Shown here: positions 9,065 to 18,004 of the stretch, piece after piece | Layout: each line of letters begins with the position of its first letter | Position numbering within the stretch: the stretch's first letter is position 1 | Assembly (NCBI GenBank): GCA_965227155.1 | Contig: OZ245731.1 | Span: forward strand, 3,534,001 to 3,598,000 | Reading direction: 5' to 3' | Length of the DNA stretch: 64,000 nt | Source of the DNA: UBA6059 sp965227155 | Lineage (GTDB): Bacteria; Bacteroidota; Bacteroidia; Cytophagales; Cyclobacteriaceae | Program-made: the position numbers and the translations under genes | Notes under the pieces: generated by a model | The model's input: only the letters and a program-made list of their open reading frames with translations | Told to the model about the DNA's origin: nothing | Databases searched by the model: none

Positions 9065-10123
9065 CTACAATTTTTGAAGCTCCAGAATAACTGCTTTTGT
9101 GACGTCCTGTGTGCCGGCTTTACCGCCCAGGTCTGGTGTTCGTATTTTTCCATCTTTTGTTACCTCTTCTATTGCGTGCATCAGAACCGAGGCTGCTTCC
9201 TTTTCACCCAAATGCTCCAGCATCATTTGAGCAGTCCAAAAGCAGGCAATGGGGTTTGCTATGTTTTTTCCGGCAATATCAGGTGCGCTACCATGTACAG
9301 GCTCAAACATACTGGGAAATGTCTTTTCGGGATTGAGGTTGGCACCTGCAGCTATGCCCATGCCACCAACCACGGCAGGACCCAGATCTGAAAGAATGTC
9401 GCCAAATAAATTGGAGGCGACCACCACATCAAACCAATCGGGGTGCTGCACAAAATGGGCACATAGTATGTCGATATGGAATTGGTCGGTTTGCACCTGT
9501 GGGTAAGCTTCAGCAATAGCTTTGAAGCGGCTATCCCAAAAAGGCATGGTGTGGATAATGCCATTAGACTTGGTAGCACTGGTAACCTTGGCCCTGCGTG
9601 TAGTTGCCAGTTCGAAAGCAAACTTCATAACCTTATCTACGCCTGCCCGGGTGAAAACAGCTTCCTGAATGGCCATTTCCTGAGGAGTGCCCTCATAAAG
9701 CAACCCACCAACCGAGGAATACTCACCTTCATTATTTTCCCGTACAATATAAAAGTCAATATCGCCCGGTTGCTTTAGCGGTGATTCAATCCCTTTCAAT
9801 AATCGTACAGGCCTCAGGTTTACATATTGCTGAAATGTCCGGCGGATGGGTATCAACAGACCCCACAAGGAAATATGATCAGGTACACCGTGATAACCTA
9901 CAGCGCCCAGAAAGATGGCATCATGGTCGCGCAGCCTGGCCAGGCCATCTTTAGGCATCATTGTCCCATGATTGACATAATGCTCACAGCTGTAGTCAAA
10001 GTTTTGGAAGCTGAAGCTCATGCCAAATTTGTTGGCCAATGCATCTAGTACCTTTACGGTTTCAGGTACTACCTCTTTGCCAATGCCATCGCCGGGTATA
10101 CAGGCTATTGTGTATTTTTTCAT
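9065..10123 (-). CDS. Tartrate/D-malate dehydrogenase-type beta-decarboxylating dehydrogenase
   Basis: A protein of 352 residues of the isocitrate/isopropylmalate dehydrogenase family. The N-terminal nucleotide-binding start (ACIPGDGIGKEVVPE), the metal-ligand block (SNLFGDILSDLGP) and the adenine-binding region (EPVHGSAPDIAGKNIANP) are all present. Details such as the LWGLLIPIRRTFQQYVNLRPV block and VRENNEGEYS resemble the TtuC/DmlA subgroup (tartrate dehydrogenase, or D-malate dehydrogenase decarboxylating) more than LeuB. It would oxidise tartrate or D-malate with NAD and Mn/Mg in the cytoplasm. No leu genes are adjacent, which supports a role outside leucine synthesis. It is divergent from the alcohol dehydrogenase gene; the 267-bp gap carries two similar operator-like sites. 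Confidence 0.88.
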   Translation of the reverse strand: MKKYTIACIPGDGIGKEVVPETVKVLDALANKFGMSFSFQNFDYSCEHYVNHGTMMPKDGLARLRDHDAIFLGAVGYHGVPDHISLWGLLIPIRRTFQQYVNLRPVRLLKGIESPLKQPGDIDFYIVRENNEGEYSSVGGLLYEGTPQEMAIQEAVFTRAGVDKVMKFAFELATTRRAKVTSATKSNGIIHTMPFWDSRFKAIAEAYPQVQTDQFHIDILCAHFVQHPDWFDVVVASNLFGDILSDLGPAVVGGMGIAAGANLNPEKTFPSMFEPVHGSAPDIAGKNIANPIACFWTAQMMLEHLGEKEAASVLMHAIEEVTKDGKIRTPDLGGKAGTQDVTKAVILELQKL

Positions 10124-10197
10124 GCTTGGTTTTGTATGCTAGCCAGTTGAAAAGCCAACCAGTTTAGTTAGTAAATCTTCTGTCAGCTCAAAATACA

Positions 10198-10320
10198 GTG
10201 AAAAAATTACTTCTTACACGATTTTACTCTCTTTTGGAAGCTGAGGGGCGATTAAAGAAATTTTCACTCCGAAGAACAGGCCTTTTTACCATTATTTGAT
10301 GTGAAATAATTTCTCACACG
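10198..10320. promoter_or_regulatory. Two similar operator-like sites between divergent dehydrogenase genes
   Basis: GTGAAAAAATTACTTCTTAC (from 10198) and GTGAAATAATTTCTCACACG (10301-10320) are imperfect copies of one motif, each roughly palindromic (GTGA...TCAC). They lie about 100 bp apart in the gap between a minus-strand dehydrogenase gene and the plus-strand alcohol dehydrogenase gene. Binding by a regulator is inference. Confidence 0.35.
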
Positions 10321-10390
10321 AAGGAATTTAAAAGGCTTTTGAAGGAAGAAATATGTATATTCTCTCATATAACTTTCAACCTACCTTAAT

Positions 10391-11446
10391 ATGCAAACAA
10401 TACAAATAAAAGCCTTTGGTGCAGAGGCAGCAGATGCCGATCTCAAACAACTGAAAATTGAGCGGCGAACAGTTCTGGAAAATGATGTGGAAATTGACAT
10501 CCAATATTGTGGGGTATGTCATTCCGATCTTCATTTTGCACGAAATGATTGGGGGATGACCCAATTTCCCATAGTACCGGGCCATGAAATTGTAGGCACG
10601 GTTACCAATGTAGGCTCGGCAGTCACCAAATATAAAATTGGCGATCATGTGGCCGTAGGCTGCCTGGTGGATTCCTGCCGCAGTTGCAACAATTGCAAAA
10701 ATGATCTGGAGCAGTATTGCCCTGAATTTGTTGGTACCTATGGTGGTTATGATAAACACCTGCAGACGACTACACATGGTGGATATTCTGAAAAAATTGT
10801 GGTGGATGAAGCCTATGTGCTTCGAGTACCAGAAAATCTGGATAAAGCCGGTATTGCGCCGGTGCTCTGTGCAGGTATCACCACTTGGTCACCGCTTCGT
10901 CATTGGAATGTCGGTAAAGGCAGCAAGGTGGCTGTGGTAGGTCTGGGAGGGCTAGGGCACATGGCACTGAAGCTGGCCAATGCGCTCGGCGCTGAAGTAA
11001 CACTCTTCTCCCGATCAACAGGTAAGGTGGAAGATGCGAAAAGGCTTGGCGCACATGAGGTCATTATTTCTACAGATGAAAGCCAAATGGAAAGAGCGAT
11101 GGGTAAATTCGATGTAATCATAGATACTGTTCCTTATGAGCATGATTTGAACCCTTACCTGGGCACTTTGTCAACCAATGGCACATTGGTAGTTGTAGGC
11201 TATCTCGGACCTTTGGACCCTACATTGGTTACCATACCGCTTATATTAGGAAGGAAAAGTGTAGCCGGCTCATTAATTGGCGGCATAGCTGAAACACAGG
11301 AACTCCTTGATTTTTGTGGAGAACATAATATTACTTCTGATGTGGAGGTGATCAATATGCAGGACATCAATCACGCTTATGAACGCATGTTGAAAAGTGA
11401 TGTGAAATACCGCTTTGTGATCGATATGAAATCCCTGAAAGGCTAA
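10391..11446 (+). CDS. Zinc-dependent NAD(P) alcohol dehydrogenase (YahK/CAD-like)
   Basis: A medium-chain dehydrogenase of 351 residues. The catalytic zinc ligands are in CGVCHSDLH and GHEIVG; the structural zinc is bound by the cysteine cluster CRSCNNCKNDLEQYC; and the Rossmann motif is VVGLGGLGHMALKLA. Among this superfamily it is closest to the cinnamyl-alcohol-dehydrogenase/YahK group, which reduces a broad range of aldehydes with NADPH. It is monocistronic, with a good terminator 20 bp downstream. The true substrate cannot be read from the sequence. Confidence 0.93.
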   Translation: MQTIQIKAFGAEAADADLKQLKIERRTVLENDVEIDIQYCGVCHSDLHFARNDWGMTQFPIVPGHEIVGTVTNVGSAVTKYKIGDHVAVGCLVDSCRSCNNCKNDLEQYCPEFVGTYGGYDKHLQTTTHGGYSEKIVVDEAYVLRVPENLDKAGIAPVLCAGITTWSPLRHWNVGKGSKVAVVGLGGLGHMALKLANALGAEVTLFSRSTGKVEDAKRLGAHEVIISTDESQMERAMGKFDVIIDTVPYEHDLNPYLGTLSTNGTLVVVGYLGPLDPTLVTIPLILGRKSVAGSLIGGIAETQELLDFCGEHNITSDVEVINMQDINHAYERMLKSDVKYRFVIDMKSLKG

Positions 11447-11463
11447 ACAAGTCTTGAAAATGA

Positions 11464-11503
11464 AATGAGACCGTTGGAGTAACTGCCAACGGTTTTTCTC
11501 ATT
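11464..11503 (+). terminator. Rho-independent terminator after alcohol dehydrogenase gene
   Basis: The stem ACCGTTGG (11470-11477) pairs with CCAACGGT (11486-11493) and is followed by a T run. An outer complementarity (AATGAGA with TCTCATT) lengthens it and makes it usable in both directions. Confidence 0.88.
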
Positions 11504-11623
11504 GTCACTATTGATAGCTATAATCTGATCTTAAAAAACATCGATTTTTAATACGGATTTGACACCAGTTCATTTTAGCAGTGACAGAGGGTTGTCACTC
11601 CGGATACCTATCTTTATTTCACC

Positions 11624-12040
11624 ATGGATTTTATAGAAAATGAGAAGGTGGCTGAAACCATAGCCCAATATCCTAAAGAGGCAAGAGCAAGGCTCAAAAC
11701 TTTGCGTGAACTCATTATTTCAACTGCGCGAGAGGAAGGGATAACCCGATTGGTTGAAACTACCAAATGGGCAGAACCCAGCTATGTAACAAAACATGGA
11801 AGCACTATCCGTATGGATTGGAAAGCCAAAACCCCTGATCATTATTACCTGTTTTTTATATGCTCCACGGAACTGGTCAGCACCTTTCGGTTGATCTTCG
11901 GTGATGAATTGCAATTTGAAGATAATAGGGCTATCGTGCTGAAAATCGATGAGCCTTTACCAAAACCTGCCATACAAAAATGTCTGACTCTGGCTCTCAA
12001 TTACCATAAAATTAAGCATTTGCATATGCTAGGGGTTTAA
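11624..12040 (+). CDS. DUF1801 (YdhG-like) domain protein
   Basis: A small soluble protein of 138 residues with the DUF1801 fold. Typical elements are the helical start (YPKEARARLKTLRELI), the ETTKWAEPSY motif in the middle and a beta-rich second half (HYYLFFICSTELVS). The family resembles frataxin in fold and has no established biochemical role. The gene stands alone and converges with the aldo/keto reductase gene 8 bp away. Confidence 0.85.
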   Translation: MDFIENEKVAETIAQYPKEARARLKTLRELIISTAREEGITRLVETTKWAEPSYVTKHGSTIRMDWKAKTPDHYYLFFICSTELVSTFRLIFGDELQFEDNRAIVLKIDEPLPKPAIQKCLTLALNYHKIKHLHMLGV

Positions 12041-12048
12041 GGCTATAA

Positions 12049-13059
12049 TCATTGGCCAAATCGTTGAGGAGCGGGAGGCTTGTTTTGCAGGATGCCTTCG
12101 ATTTTTTCCATGGCCTCATCATCCAGTTTCTCTAGAGCTTCCATTGCTTTGAGATTGTCTTCCAGCTGGCTGAGCCTTGATGCACCGAGTATTACCGTGG
12201 ATACGTGCTGATTTTTGAGGCACCAGACAATGGCCAGATGTGTCATACTTACACCCAATGATTTGGCAAGGCTGGTGAGCTGACGTACCTTTTCTAATTT
12301 CTGCTGCCCCTCTGCGTTGGTCCAGCGGTCCTTTAACCACTTGTAGTCGGGTAGATTGAGGCGGCTGTCTTCAGGAATGCCATCGTTGTATTTACCGGTG
12401 AGAATGCCACTGGCTAAAGGCGACCAGATGGTAGTGCCCAACCCGTAATGCTCGTACAATGGCAGGAATTCCGCTTCTACCTTATCTCGGTGCAGCAGAT
12501 TATATTGTGGTTGCTCCATCAATGGTGGAGTCAGATTGTGAGCACGGGCTACCGCATGCGCCTGGGTGATTTCCTGTGCTGACCACTCGCTGGTGCCCCA
12601 GTAAATAACCTTACCCTGCACAATAAGATTATGCATTGCCCGCACCGTTTCTTCTATGGGGGTGTCAATATCGGGTCGGTGACAGAAATAGAGATCCAAA
12701 TAATCTACCTGCAACCTTTTCAATGCAGCATCGCAGGCATCACGCACGTGCTTGGCACTCAGGCCCAATTGCATCTTTTTATCACCACCCCAGAAGACCT
12801 TGGATGAAACAGCAAAAGTATCTCGTGGTAGGCCAAGCCCTTTGATGGCATCTCCCATAATCTGCTCGGAAACACCGGCTTCATAACCTTCTGCATTATC
12901 AAAGAAGTTGATGCCTGCATCATAGGCTGCTTTCAGCAGGGTTTTGGCATCATCCAGATGAATTTGGTTTCCAAAAGTCACCCACGAGCCGAGAGATAAT
13001 GCTGATACTTTTAATCCACTGTTGCCAAGTCTTCTGTATTCCATTTCCATATCGTTCAA
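12049..13059 (-). CDS. Aldo/keto reductase, Kv-channel beta-subunit-like (AKR6-type)
   Basis: A TIM-barrel reductase of 336 residues; a start at residue 4 (MEMEYRRLGNSGLKV) is also possible. The catalytic tetrad is visible: D and Y in FFDNAEGYEAG, K in SSKVFWGG and H in YFCHRPD. The NADPH pocket residues are near the C-terminus (ILGASRLSQLEDN). The start MEYRRLGNSGLKVS and the WSAQEI and SPLASGILTGKY blocks place it near the voltage-gated potassium channel beta-subunit group. It would reduce aldehydes or ketones with NADPH. Bacterial members are soluble and act without a channel. Confidence 0.92.
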   Translation of the reverse strand: MNDMEMEYRRLGNSGLKVSALSLGSWVTFGNQIHLDDAKTLLKAAYDAGINFFDNAEGYEAGVSEQIMGDAIKGLGLPRDTFAVSSKVFWGGDKKMQLGLSAKHVRDACDAALKRLQVDYLDLYFCHRPDIDTPIEETVRAMHNLIVQGKVIYWGTSEWSAQEITQAHAVARAHNLTPPLMEQPQYNLLHRDKVEAEFLPLYEHYGLGTTIWSPLASGILTGKYNDGIPEDSRLNLPDYKWLKDRWTNAEGQQKLEKVRQLTSLAKSLGVSMTHLAIVWCLKNQHVSTVILGASRLSQLEDNLKAMEALEKLDDEAMEKIEGILQNKPPAPQRFGQ

Positions 13060-13181
13060 GCTTTAATCTAAAATTAAAATAGATAGGTTGAAAGGCCAGC
13101 CAGTTGATGGATTTCTTTATCTATAATAAAGCAGTGGTTATGTAAGTGGTAATTGATTGTGAAAGAGCTGGATTTCTTGCA

Positions 13182-13583
13182 CTAAAACACACATTGCGAA
13201 TCAGGGTGTTTCCACAAGATTTCAATATTGGATAGCTCTTCATACAGATCATTGGTGTTACCCAAGTTATTGCCTGAGCAGTCTAGCACAAATGATACGT
13301 AATTGATGGCGGGGTTGCAATTACCATAGTAGGCGACATGAGCATTCTGATAAATAGCTGATGCATAATAGGAGTATTTATCATTTTCTACTGCTTCGAT
13401 GGCCTGTTTAAGCCATGCTATTTCTTCTATCGGATTTTGCACCCCACACCATTCTGTGGGTAGCGCTGCTTCTTCAGCCTTGTCACAACCAAAAAATGCC
13501 ATTGAAATTAAAATCAACAAGGATATTACCGTTGGATTTACCAGGACCGCAATACTGTAGGTCTTTGTTGTTTTATCATTCAT
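13182..13583 (-). CDS. Small hypothetical lipoprotein
   Basis: A protein of 133 residues from the ATG at 13583; the open frame extends to 13610. The N-terminus is basic, then hydrophobic (VISLLILISMAFFGC), and the cysteine fits an SPII lipobox although AFFGC is not ideal. The mature part has six cysteines (WCGV, NCNP, DCSG, SQCVF and others), which suggests disulphides in the periplasm or at the cell surface. The family was not recognised. The flanks are non-coding on both sides. Confidence 0.7.
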   Translation of the reverse strand: MNDKTTKTYSIAVLVNPTVISLLILISMAFFGCDKAEEAALPTEWCGVQNPIEEIAWLKQAIEAVENDKYSYYASAIYQNAHVAYYGNCNPAINYVSFVLDCSGNNLGNTNDLYEELSNIEILWKHPDSQCVF

Positions 13584-13806
13584 ACCATTGATTGTAATCA
13601 AGTTTATCAATAGGCTTAGGCCAAAAGCTTGCTTTTGCCGATGCTTTCAAATAGGCACTTGATATTCAATAATGGTTGCAACACAATGGATTTGTCCTAA
13701 TACTAATAGAAGTCTCAGAAACCTCATCAAAGGGCTTACCAATAATCGTAATTCAATGCTAATTAGTTAAACTCAAATTGTGAGGGTGTTTCAAAAGCAT
13801 CATTCA

Positions 13807-13876
13807 TGTCAGGTTGAGCCTGTCGAAACCTTTCTTAAAGGCTATATGAATACATTTCGACGAGCTGCTTATGACA
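13807..13876. repeat. Imperfect inverted repeat of the GTTGAGCCTGTCGAA type
   Basis: The left arm TGTCAGGTTGAGCCTGTCGA (from 13807) pairs imperfectly with the right arm ending at 13876 (TTTCGACGAGCTGCTTATGA...). The left arm text is widely repeated between genes in many bacteria. Function is unknown. Confidence 0.6.
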
Positions 13877-13948
13877 TGTTTGATTTTTGTTATAATCCTC
13901 CCTCATTACTCCCTCCAAAGGGAGATAAATAGGCATCAAACATGTCAT
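13871..13948. repeat. Nested palindrome with perfect 14-bp outer arms
   Basis: ATGACATGTTTGAT (13871-13884) and ATCAAACATGTCAT (13935-13948) are perfect reverse complements. Between them sits a second hairpin, CTCCCTCCAAAGGGAG (13909-13924). This architecture is MITE- or REP-like. Confidence 0.7.
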
Positions 13949-14108
13949 CCAGTTTTGTGTGTTTTGAAACCAAAATATTAAGCCTCAATGTGACATAAGG
14001 TAAGGGCTTTTATACTTTTGAGACTCTTTCTTAGGGAAAGAAAGAAAAAAACTTGCTTAACTAAATGGCATTAAATCATAATTTAAATGTATGTATTTCA
14101 GGATGAAA

Positions 14109-16505
14109 TTAGTTTTCCAAAACCAATACACTTTGTTGATGCTTCCTAATTTCCTGATCACTAAACCACCAGTATAGGGGTTCCCCAGTCATCAAAGCAT
14201 CAAGCTGATCGCCCATATCTTCATGAAATGTGCGGCCGACTATGCCACCTGCGATGACAGCCATTACCTTATCATCATCAGCAAGATCAGCGACCATACG
14301 CAGGCAGGCTGCAAATTCTATCGCTTCAGGTTTATCATAACCATACCTGGCCCTGTATAATGTTTCTCCCGATCCGGCCATAGGAAACTTCCGACTAAAA
14401 TATGGCTTGAGTGTGCCCTCTCTGAATAGCGGGTTTACAAACTCAATTTGATGATTTTTGCCCCATTGCCATTGGGCCATATCACTGCCAAATTTTTCTG
14501 TGAGTTCTGCTTTGGCTTTCAGGGCAGCGCGCTGCAATATTTCAGTCATGCCTTCCTTTGTATCGCCGGTTCGCTGATCGTCAAACCACTCAGAACTACC
14601 TTTCAGATACATTTGCTCAAAGCGCTCCTGCCATACGTAATAGTTTTTGAGATAGACCATCGCCAGATCTTCTCCAAGCTCATCTACAAATACTTCATAG
14701 GCGAAATGCCTGTAGGTATTCTGGAATAGGGTGGTTGCTACACTTTCTTTGGTTTCCATAAAGTCCCATTGGGAAAGATATTCCGCCATATCCTGTGTGC
14801 TTTCTTGCTTTTGCAAGGCTTCCTCCATAATTGGAGCAAGTTTTTCTGCAAGGGTATTATAAATATCCCTCTGATATTGCCAATGATCCTGAGGTGAAAA
14901 TTTTTCCTTACTGCTCATTAAGTCAACCAATCTTTCATATCGGTAATAAGGCGAATAGTAATTTGAGACATAATAGGGATAGCTCGATTTTATGGTCTTA
15001 TTGTTGGCATTTCCAAGCCAGCCCTTATCGGGATTTTTCTCCATAGGCATGCTATCTGCAGCAACAAATCCTAACCAATTATCTGTAGTATCCCGTACTT
15101 CAAACGGCATGCGTCCACTACCGGGCGTACGTTTGGGTAATGATCCAATGGTTCGCCACAAGATGTTGCCTTCAGTATCAGCCAGGGTAATATTGTTGCA
15201 GCCCATGGTGCTATTTGCAAGAATGGCATTGGCTTCATCCACTGTTTTGGCGTCCATTAAGTGGGAGATGCCCAAAGAAGGTCCCATATTTTCCAGTGCA
15301 GCCCACCGCAGTACCAGAGCTTTATCATTGGTTATTTGGGGGAATAGTTCATTAACAACTACACCTCTTTTGGATTGCCTGATGGTTACCTTTTGTTCAT
15401 CCCAACCGTCATTGGATTTTATCTTTATCGTTTCTTCAATGGTATCAAAATCATAGGTTTGATCCCCCATAAAATACTGCATTGTATCATCGGGGTTGAT
15501 ATCCATGAGGTAAAGATCCTGCACATCCAGATAAGCATTGGTGATGCTATTGGTCAGGTGTTCATTCCTGCCGATGAGTAGCCCAAACATGCCCGGTATG
15601 GTGACGCCAACAGCTCGAAATTCAGGTGTAAACAAGCCGCAGGCATACATGGTGCCTGGTAAAATCCTGGAATCGAGGTGGGGGTCTCCGGCCATAATTG
15701 GCATGCCATTGCTTGAACGACTGGCACCGCTTACCCAGTTGTTGCTACCCCACGCGAGTTGCCTTGGCGTGTCTTCAAGCCATGCTTGTGTGAGGTTGGC
15801 TGAAAAATCAGAGCTTGCATGCGCTAGCATATCCATAAGCTCAGTGTCCAACCTATTTGATTTTACCGTATCATCCAGATTGGTATGAATAGGGAGGAGT
15901 GAGGTGAATTTTTCTTTACCCAAATACTGATAAAGCTGCTGCAATGTAAGTTCAGCTTCCATATTGGCCGAAGAGCTCCAGCCCATGTAATAGATGATGG
16001 CAACAGGTGTAGCCAAATCCCAAAGGTCCGGCTGTATACCTGCCAGGGAAAATTCTAAATGAATATTTTCTCCACGATTAATAAAAGCATTTACCCCTGC
16101 TACAAAGACTGCAAGGTCTTGCTGCTCCTTTTTATGCAGTAGTTGCACATGTTTTTGAGCAGCCCTGGCAAACCCTATCGTTCTATGCCTGACATCAAGC
16201 TGTAATGCCGAAGCACCGGCCAGTTCGGCAATCCTGCCCTCGGCAAACATTCTGTTGAGCTGCATCTGAAAGAGCCGGTCCTGTGCCATAGCAAAGCCCT
16301 GACCGAATAGGACATCATGACGATTTTGGGCATAGATGTAGGGCATATTTTTCTCATCCCTGATGATTTTCACTTCTCCCTTCAGCCCTTCTATCTGAAG
16401 CGCACCATCAGTTTGATATTGATTTGCATTGGTTAGGTAGAAATAACCACCAACACCAACAGTAATGATTAAGATGAGTAGGATTAAAAGTAGCTTTTTG
16501 AACAT
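14109..16505 (-). CDS. Penicillin acylase family (Ntn) amidohydrolase
   Basis: A protein of 798 residues from the ATG at 16505 (the frame opens seven codons earlier). It begins with a signal anchor (KKLLLILLILIITVGVGGYF) and then the S45 family pattern: an alpha-chain region (GQGFAMAQDRLFQM), a spacer, and the autocatalytic site GSNNWVSG, where the serine (about residue 254 from this start) would become the N-terminal nucleophile of the beta chain. Further conserved text is MAGDPHLDSR and the oxyanion-type asparagine in GRNEHLTNSITN. The enzyme would be periplasmic, a self-processing heterodimer hydrolysing amide bonds of N-acyl compounds such as acyl-homoserine lactones or penicillins. The substrate is not determinable here. 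Confidence 0.92.
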   Translation of the reverse strand: MFKKLLLILLILIITVGVGGYFYLTNANQYQTDGALQIEGLKGEVKIIRDEKNMPYIYAQNRHDVLFGQGFAMAQDRLFQMQLNRMFAEGRIAELAGASALQLDVRHRTIGFARAAQKHVQLLHKKEQQDLAVFVAGVNAFINRGENIHLEFSLAGIQPDLWDLATPVAIIYYMGWSSSANMEAELTLQQLYQYLGKEKFTSLLPIHTNLDDTVKSNRLDTELMDMLAHASSDFSANLTQAWLEDTPRQLAWGSNNWVSGASRSSNGMPIMAGDPHLDSRILPGTMYACGLFTPEFRAVGVTIPGMFGLLIGRNEHLTNSITNAYLDVQDLYLMDINPDDTMQYFMGDQTYDFDTIEETIKIKSNDGWDEQKVTIRQSKRGVVVNELFPQITNDKALVLRWAALENMGPSLGISHLMDAKTVDEANAILANSTMGCNNITLADTEGNILWRTIGSLPKRTPGSGRMPFEVRDTTDNWLGFVAADSMPMEKNPDKGWLGNANNKTIKSSYPYYVSNYYSPYYRYERLVDLMSSKEKFSPQDHWQYQRDIYNTLAEKLAPIMEEALQKQESTQDMAEYLSQWDFMETKESVATTLFQNTYRHFAYEVFVDELGEDLAMVYLKNYYVWQERFEQMYLKGSSEWFDDQRTGDTKEGMTEILQRAALKAKAELTEKFGSDMAQWQWGKNHQIEFVNPLFREGTLKPYFSRKFPMAGSGETLYRARYGYDKPEAIEFAACLRMVADLADDDKVMAVIAGGIVGRTFHEDMGDQLDALMTGEPLYWWFSDQEIRKHQQSVLVLEN

Positions 16506-16622
16506 TGGATTTACTTTATGTAGCAATCAACTGTATTAGAGTACTTATATTGAACAATTGACACGAAAGTAAATCATTGTAGTCTTTCTACCCCGGTTAA
16601 GGCCAATGATATCAGTCCTAGG

Positions 16623-17921
16623 TTAAGGATTTCGAAGTGCCTTCTTTCTACCAATGAACTGCACCCATTGTATGAAGTTGAACTCCAGGTGGTCAAACAT
16701 CATCTTTTCTCCTTCTATAGTCATGTGGAGGTTAGGGTAATAGCGCAGATTGGTTCTGAGCAGGCTTGTCCCGGTCTTGGTTACGCGGATATCCCAACCA
16801 AAAGTCACACCCAGGGCCATTTTATTTTCAATGTAATCAGTACCATTTACGGTGGTTTTCAGGTTTTCGTAAGACACAATAGGGCCTACATAGGGAACAA
16901 AACCCAGGTAGTTGAACAGGAACTTGACAGATTCTATGCCGATGGAATGCCTTCTGGTGGTGATCTCTGAATCAAAGCCGGTGTAATTTTCCCCGTAGGT
17001 ACGGTAACTCAAATTCACATTTGCATCAAGCTTATGAAAATACCTACCGAAAGTGAGGTCGGGTAGGGTAGCGGCCGCATAGTTGTCATAAAAATAGGGG
17101 AAGTGCTCCCTGAGGAATGATGACCTGTTCATTTGCAATGCTGCAGATGGTCCAATCCCAAAAAACCAGGTACTGAGCAGGTTTTCCTGCTTTAGCTTTG
17201 TATAGTAGTTGTTGAGCTGGTGCGCTGCGCCTTTGGCCCGCATATTTCTATCCGAGTCAACATACCGCAGAAAGCTTACATTGAAAGATACAGGATCAAG
17301 AGATACCGCTGCCTGATTTGTGGGAGTGATGAAATAATCAAACTCGTTATGGTTGATGTAATAAGCAGAGGCGGTAATATACCATTTTTCAGTGGTGTAG
17401 GTCAGCCCAAACTGCCATGGGTATACAAAGCGACCGTAATTGGGCACACCTTTGCTGCTGTTGCTATCTTCCGATTCCTGTGAAAAACGAACCCGCCGAA
17501 AGCTGATGCCCGCAAATGGGCTAATGCGGTTGGGTTGCAGCTTGAGTGGATACAATCGCATGCCTGTTTCCACACCCTGATACACATCGAGGTTATCCAG
17601 GCCTGCCGGTGTGTCCTGCAAGGTGAGAAAGGACAGGGGGAAGGTGACATAGAAATCAGCATGTCCCCAGAAATGAATACCACCGATGGTTAACCTGGGC
17701 ATGAGGGTATGCCCGAAATCAGTGTCTTGTTTGCTACCATTGATAAATTGCTGCGTGGTACCGCCACTCAGATAGTTGAGATCGCCTCCATAGGTCAACC
17801 ATGCAAATCGTGTACTTTTATCGAGATAGGACTGTGTGTAGATGCTATCGATCTGTCCATACAGCGTAGTGGACAATAATGTTAGCAGTAGCCCCAGGCA
17901 AAAAATCTTTCCTGCATTCAT
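16623..17921 (-). CDS. Putative outer-membrane beta-barrel protein
   Basis: A protein of about 432 residues from the ATG at 17921, with another ATG at 17930. It has a Sec signal peptide (KIFCLGLLLTLLSTTLYGQ) and then alternating aromatic/polar strands with many tyrosines and glycines (FAWLTYGGDLNYLSGG, RLTIGGIHFWGHADFYVTFP) typical of barrel proteins. The end (NFIQWVQFIGRKKALRNP) is basic and does not carry the usual terminal aromatic residue, so assembly by Bam or a periplasmic fate is uncertain. I recognise no named family. It lies between a penicillin acylase gene and a GH16 gene, all on one strand with gaps of about 100 bp and 80 bp. Confidence 0.75.
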   Translation of the reverse strand: MNAGKIFCLGLLLTLLSTTLYGQIDSIYTQSYLDKSTRFAWLTYGGDLNYLSGGTTQQFINGSKQDTDFGHTLMPRLTIGGIHFWGHADFYVTFPLSFLTLQDTPAGLDNLDVYQGVETGMRLYPLKLQPNRISPFAGISFRRVRFSQESEDSNSSKGVPNYGRFVYPWQFGLTYTTEKWYITASAYYINHNEFDYFITPTNQAAVSLDPVSFNVSFLRYVDSDRNMRAKGAAHQLNNYYTKLKQENLLSTWFFGIGPSAALQMNRSSFLREHFPYFYDNYAAATLPDLTFGRYFHKLDANVNLSYRTYGENYTGFDSEITTRRHSIGIESVKFLFNYLGFVPYVGPIVSYENLKTTVNGTDYIENKMALGVTFGWDIRVTKTGTSLLRTNLRYYPNLHMTIEGEKMMFDHLEFNFIQWVQFIGRKKALRNP

Positions 17922-18004
17922 ACAACCCATTGCTTAATGATTATTTATAACATCCTAATCTGCAGTGGGTTTTAAATATACAACAGGAAAATAAAAGATG
18001 CTCG

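Larger units (their letters stand above)
13584..14108. other. Non-coding gap with nested inverted repeats
   Basis: No plausible gene lies in these 525 bp. The region holds two adjacent inverted-repeat structures described separately (13807-13876 and 13871-13948). The rest is AT-rich and I see nothing else in it. Confidence 0.6.
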
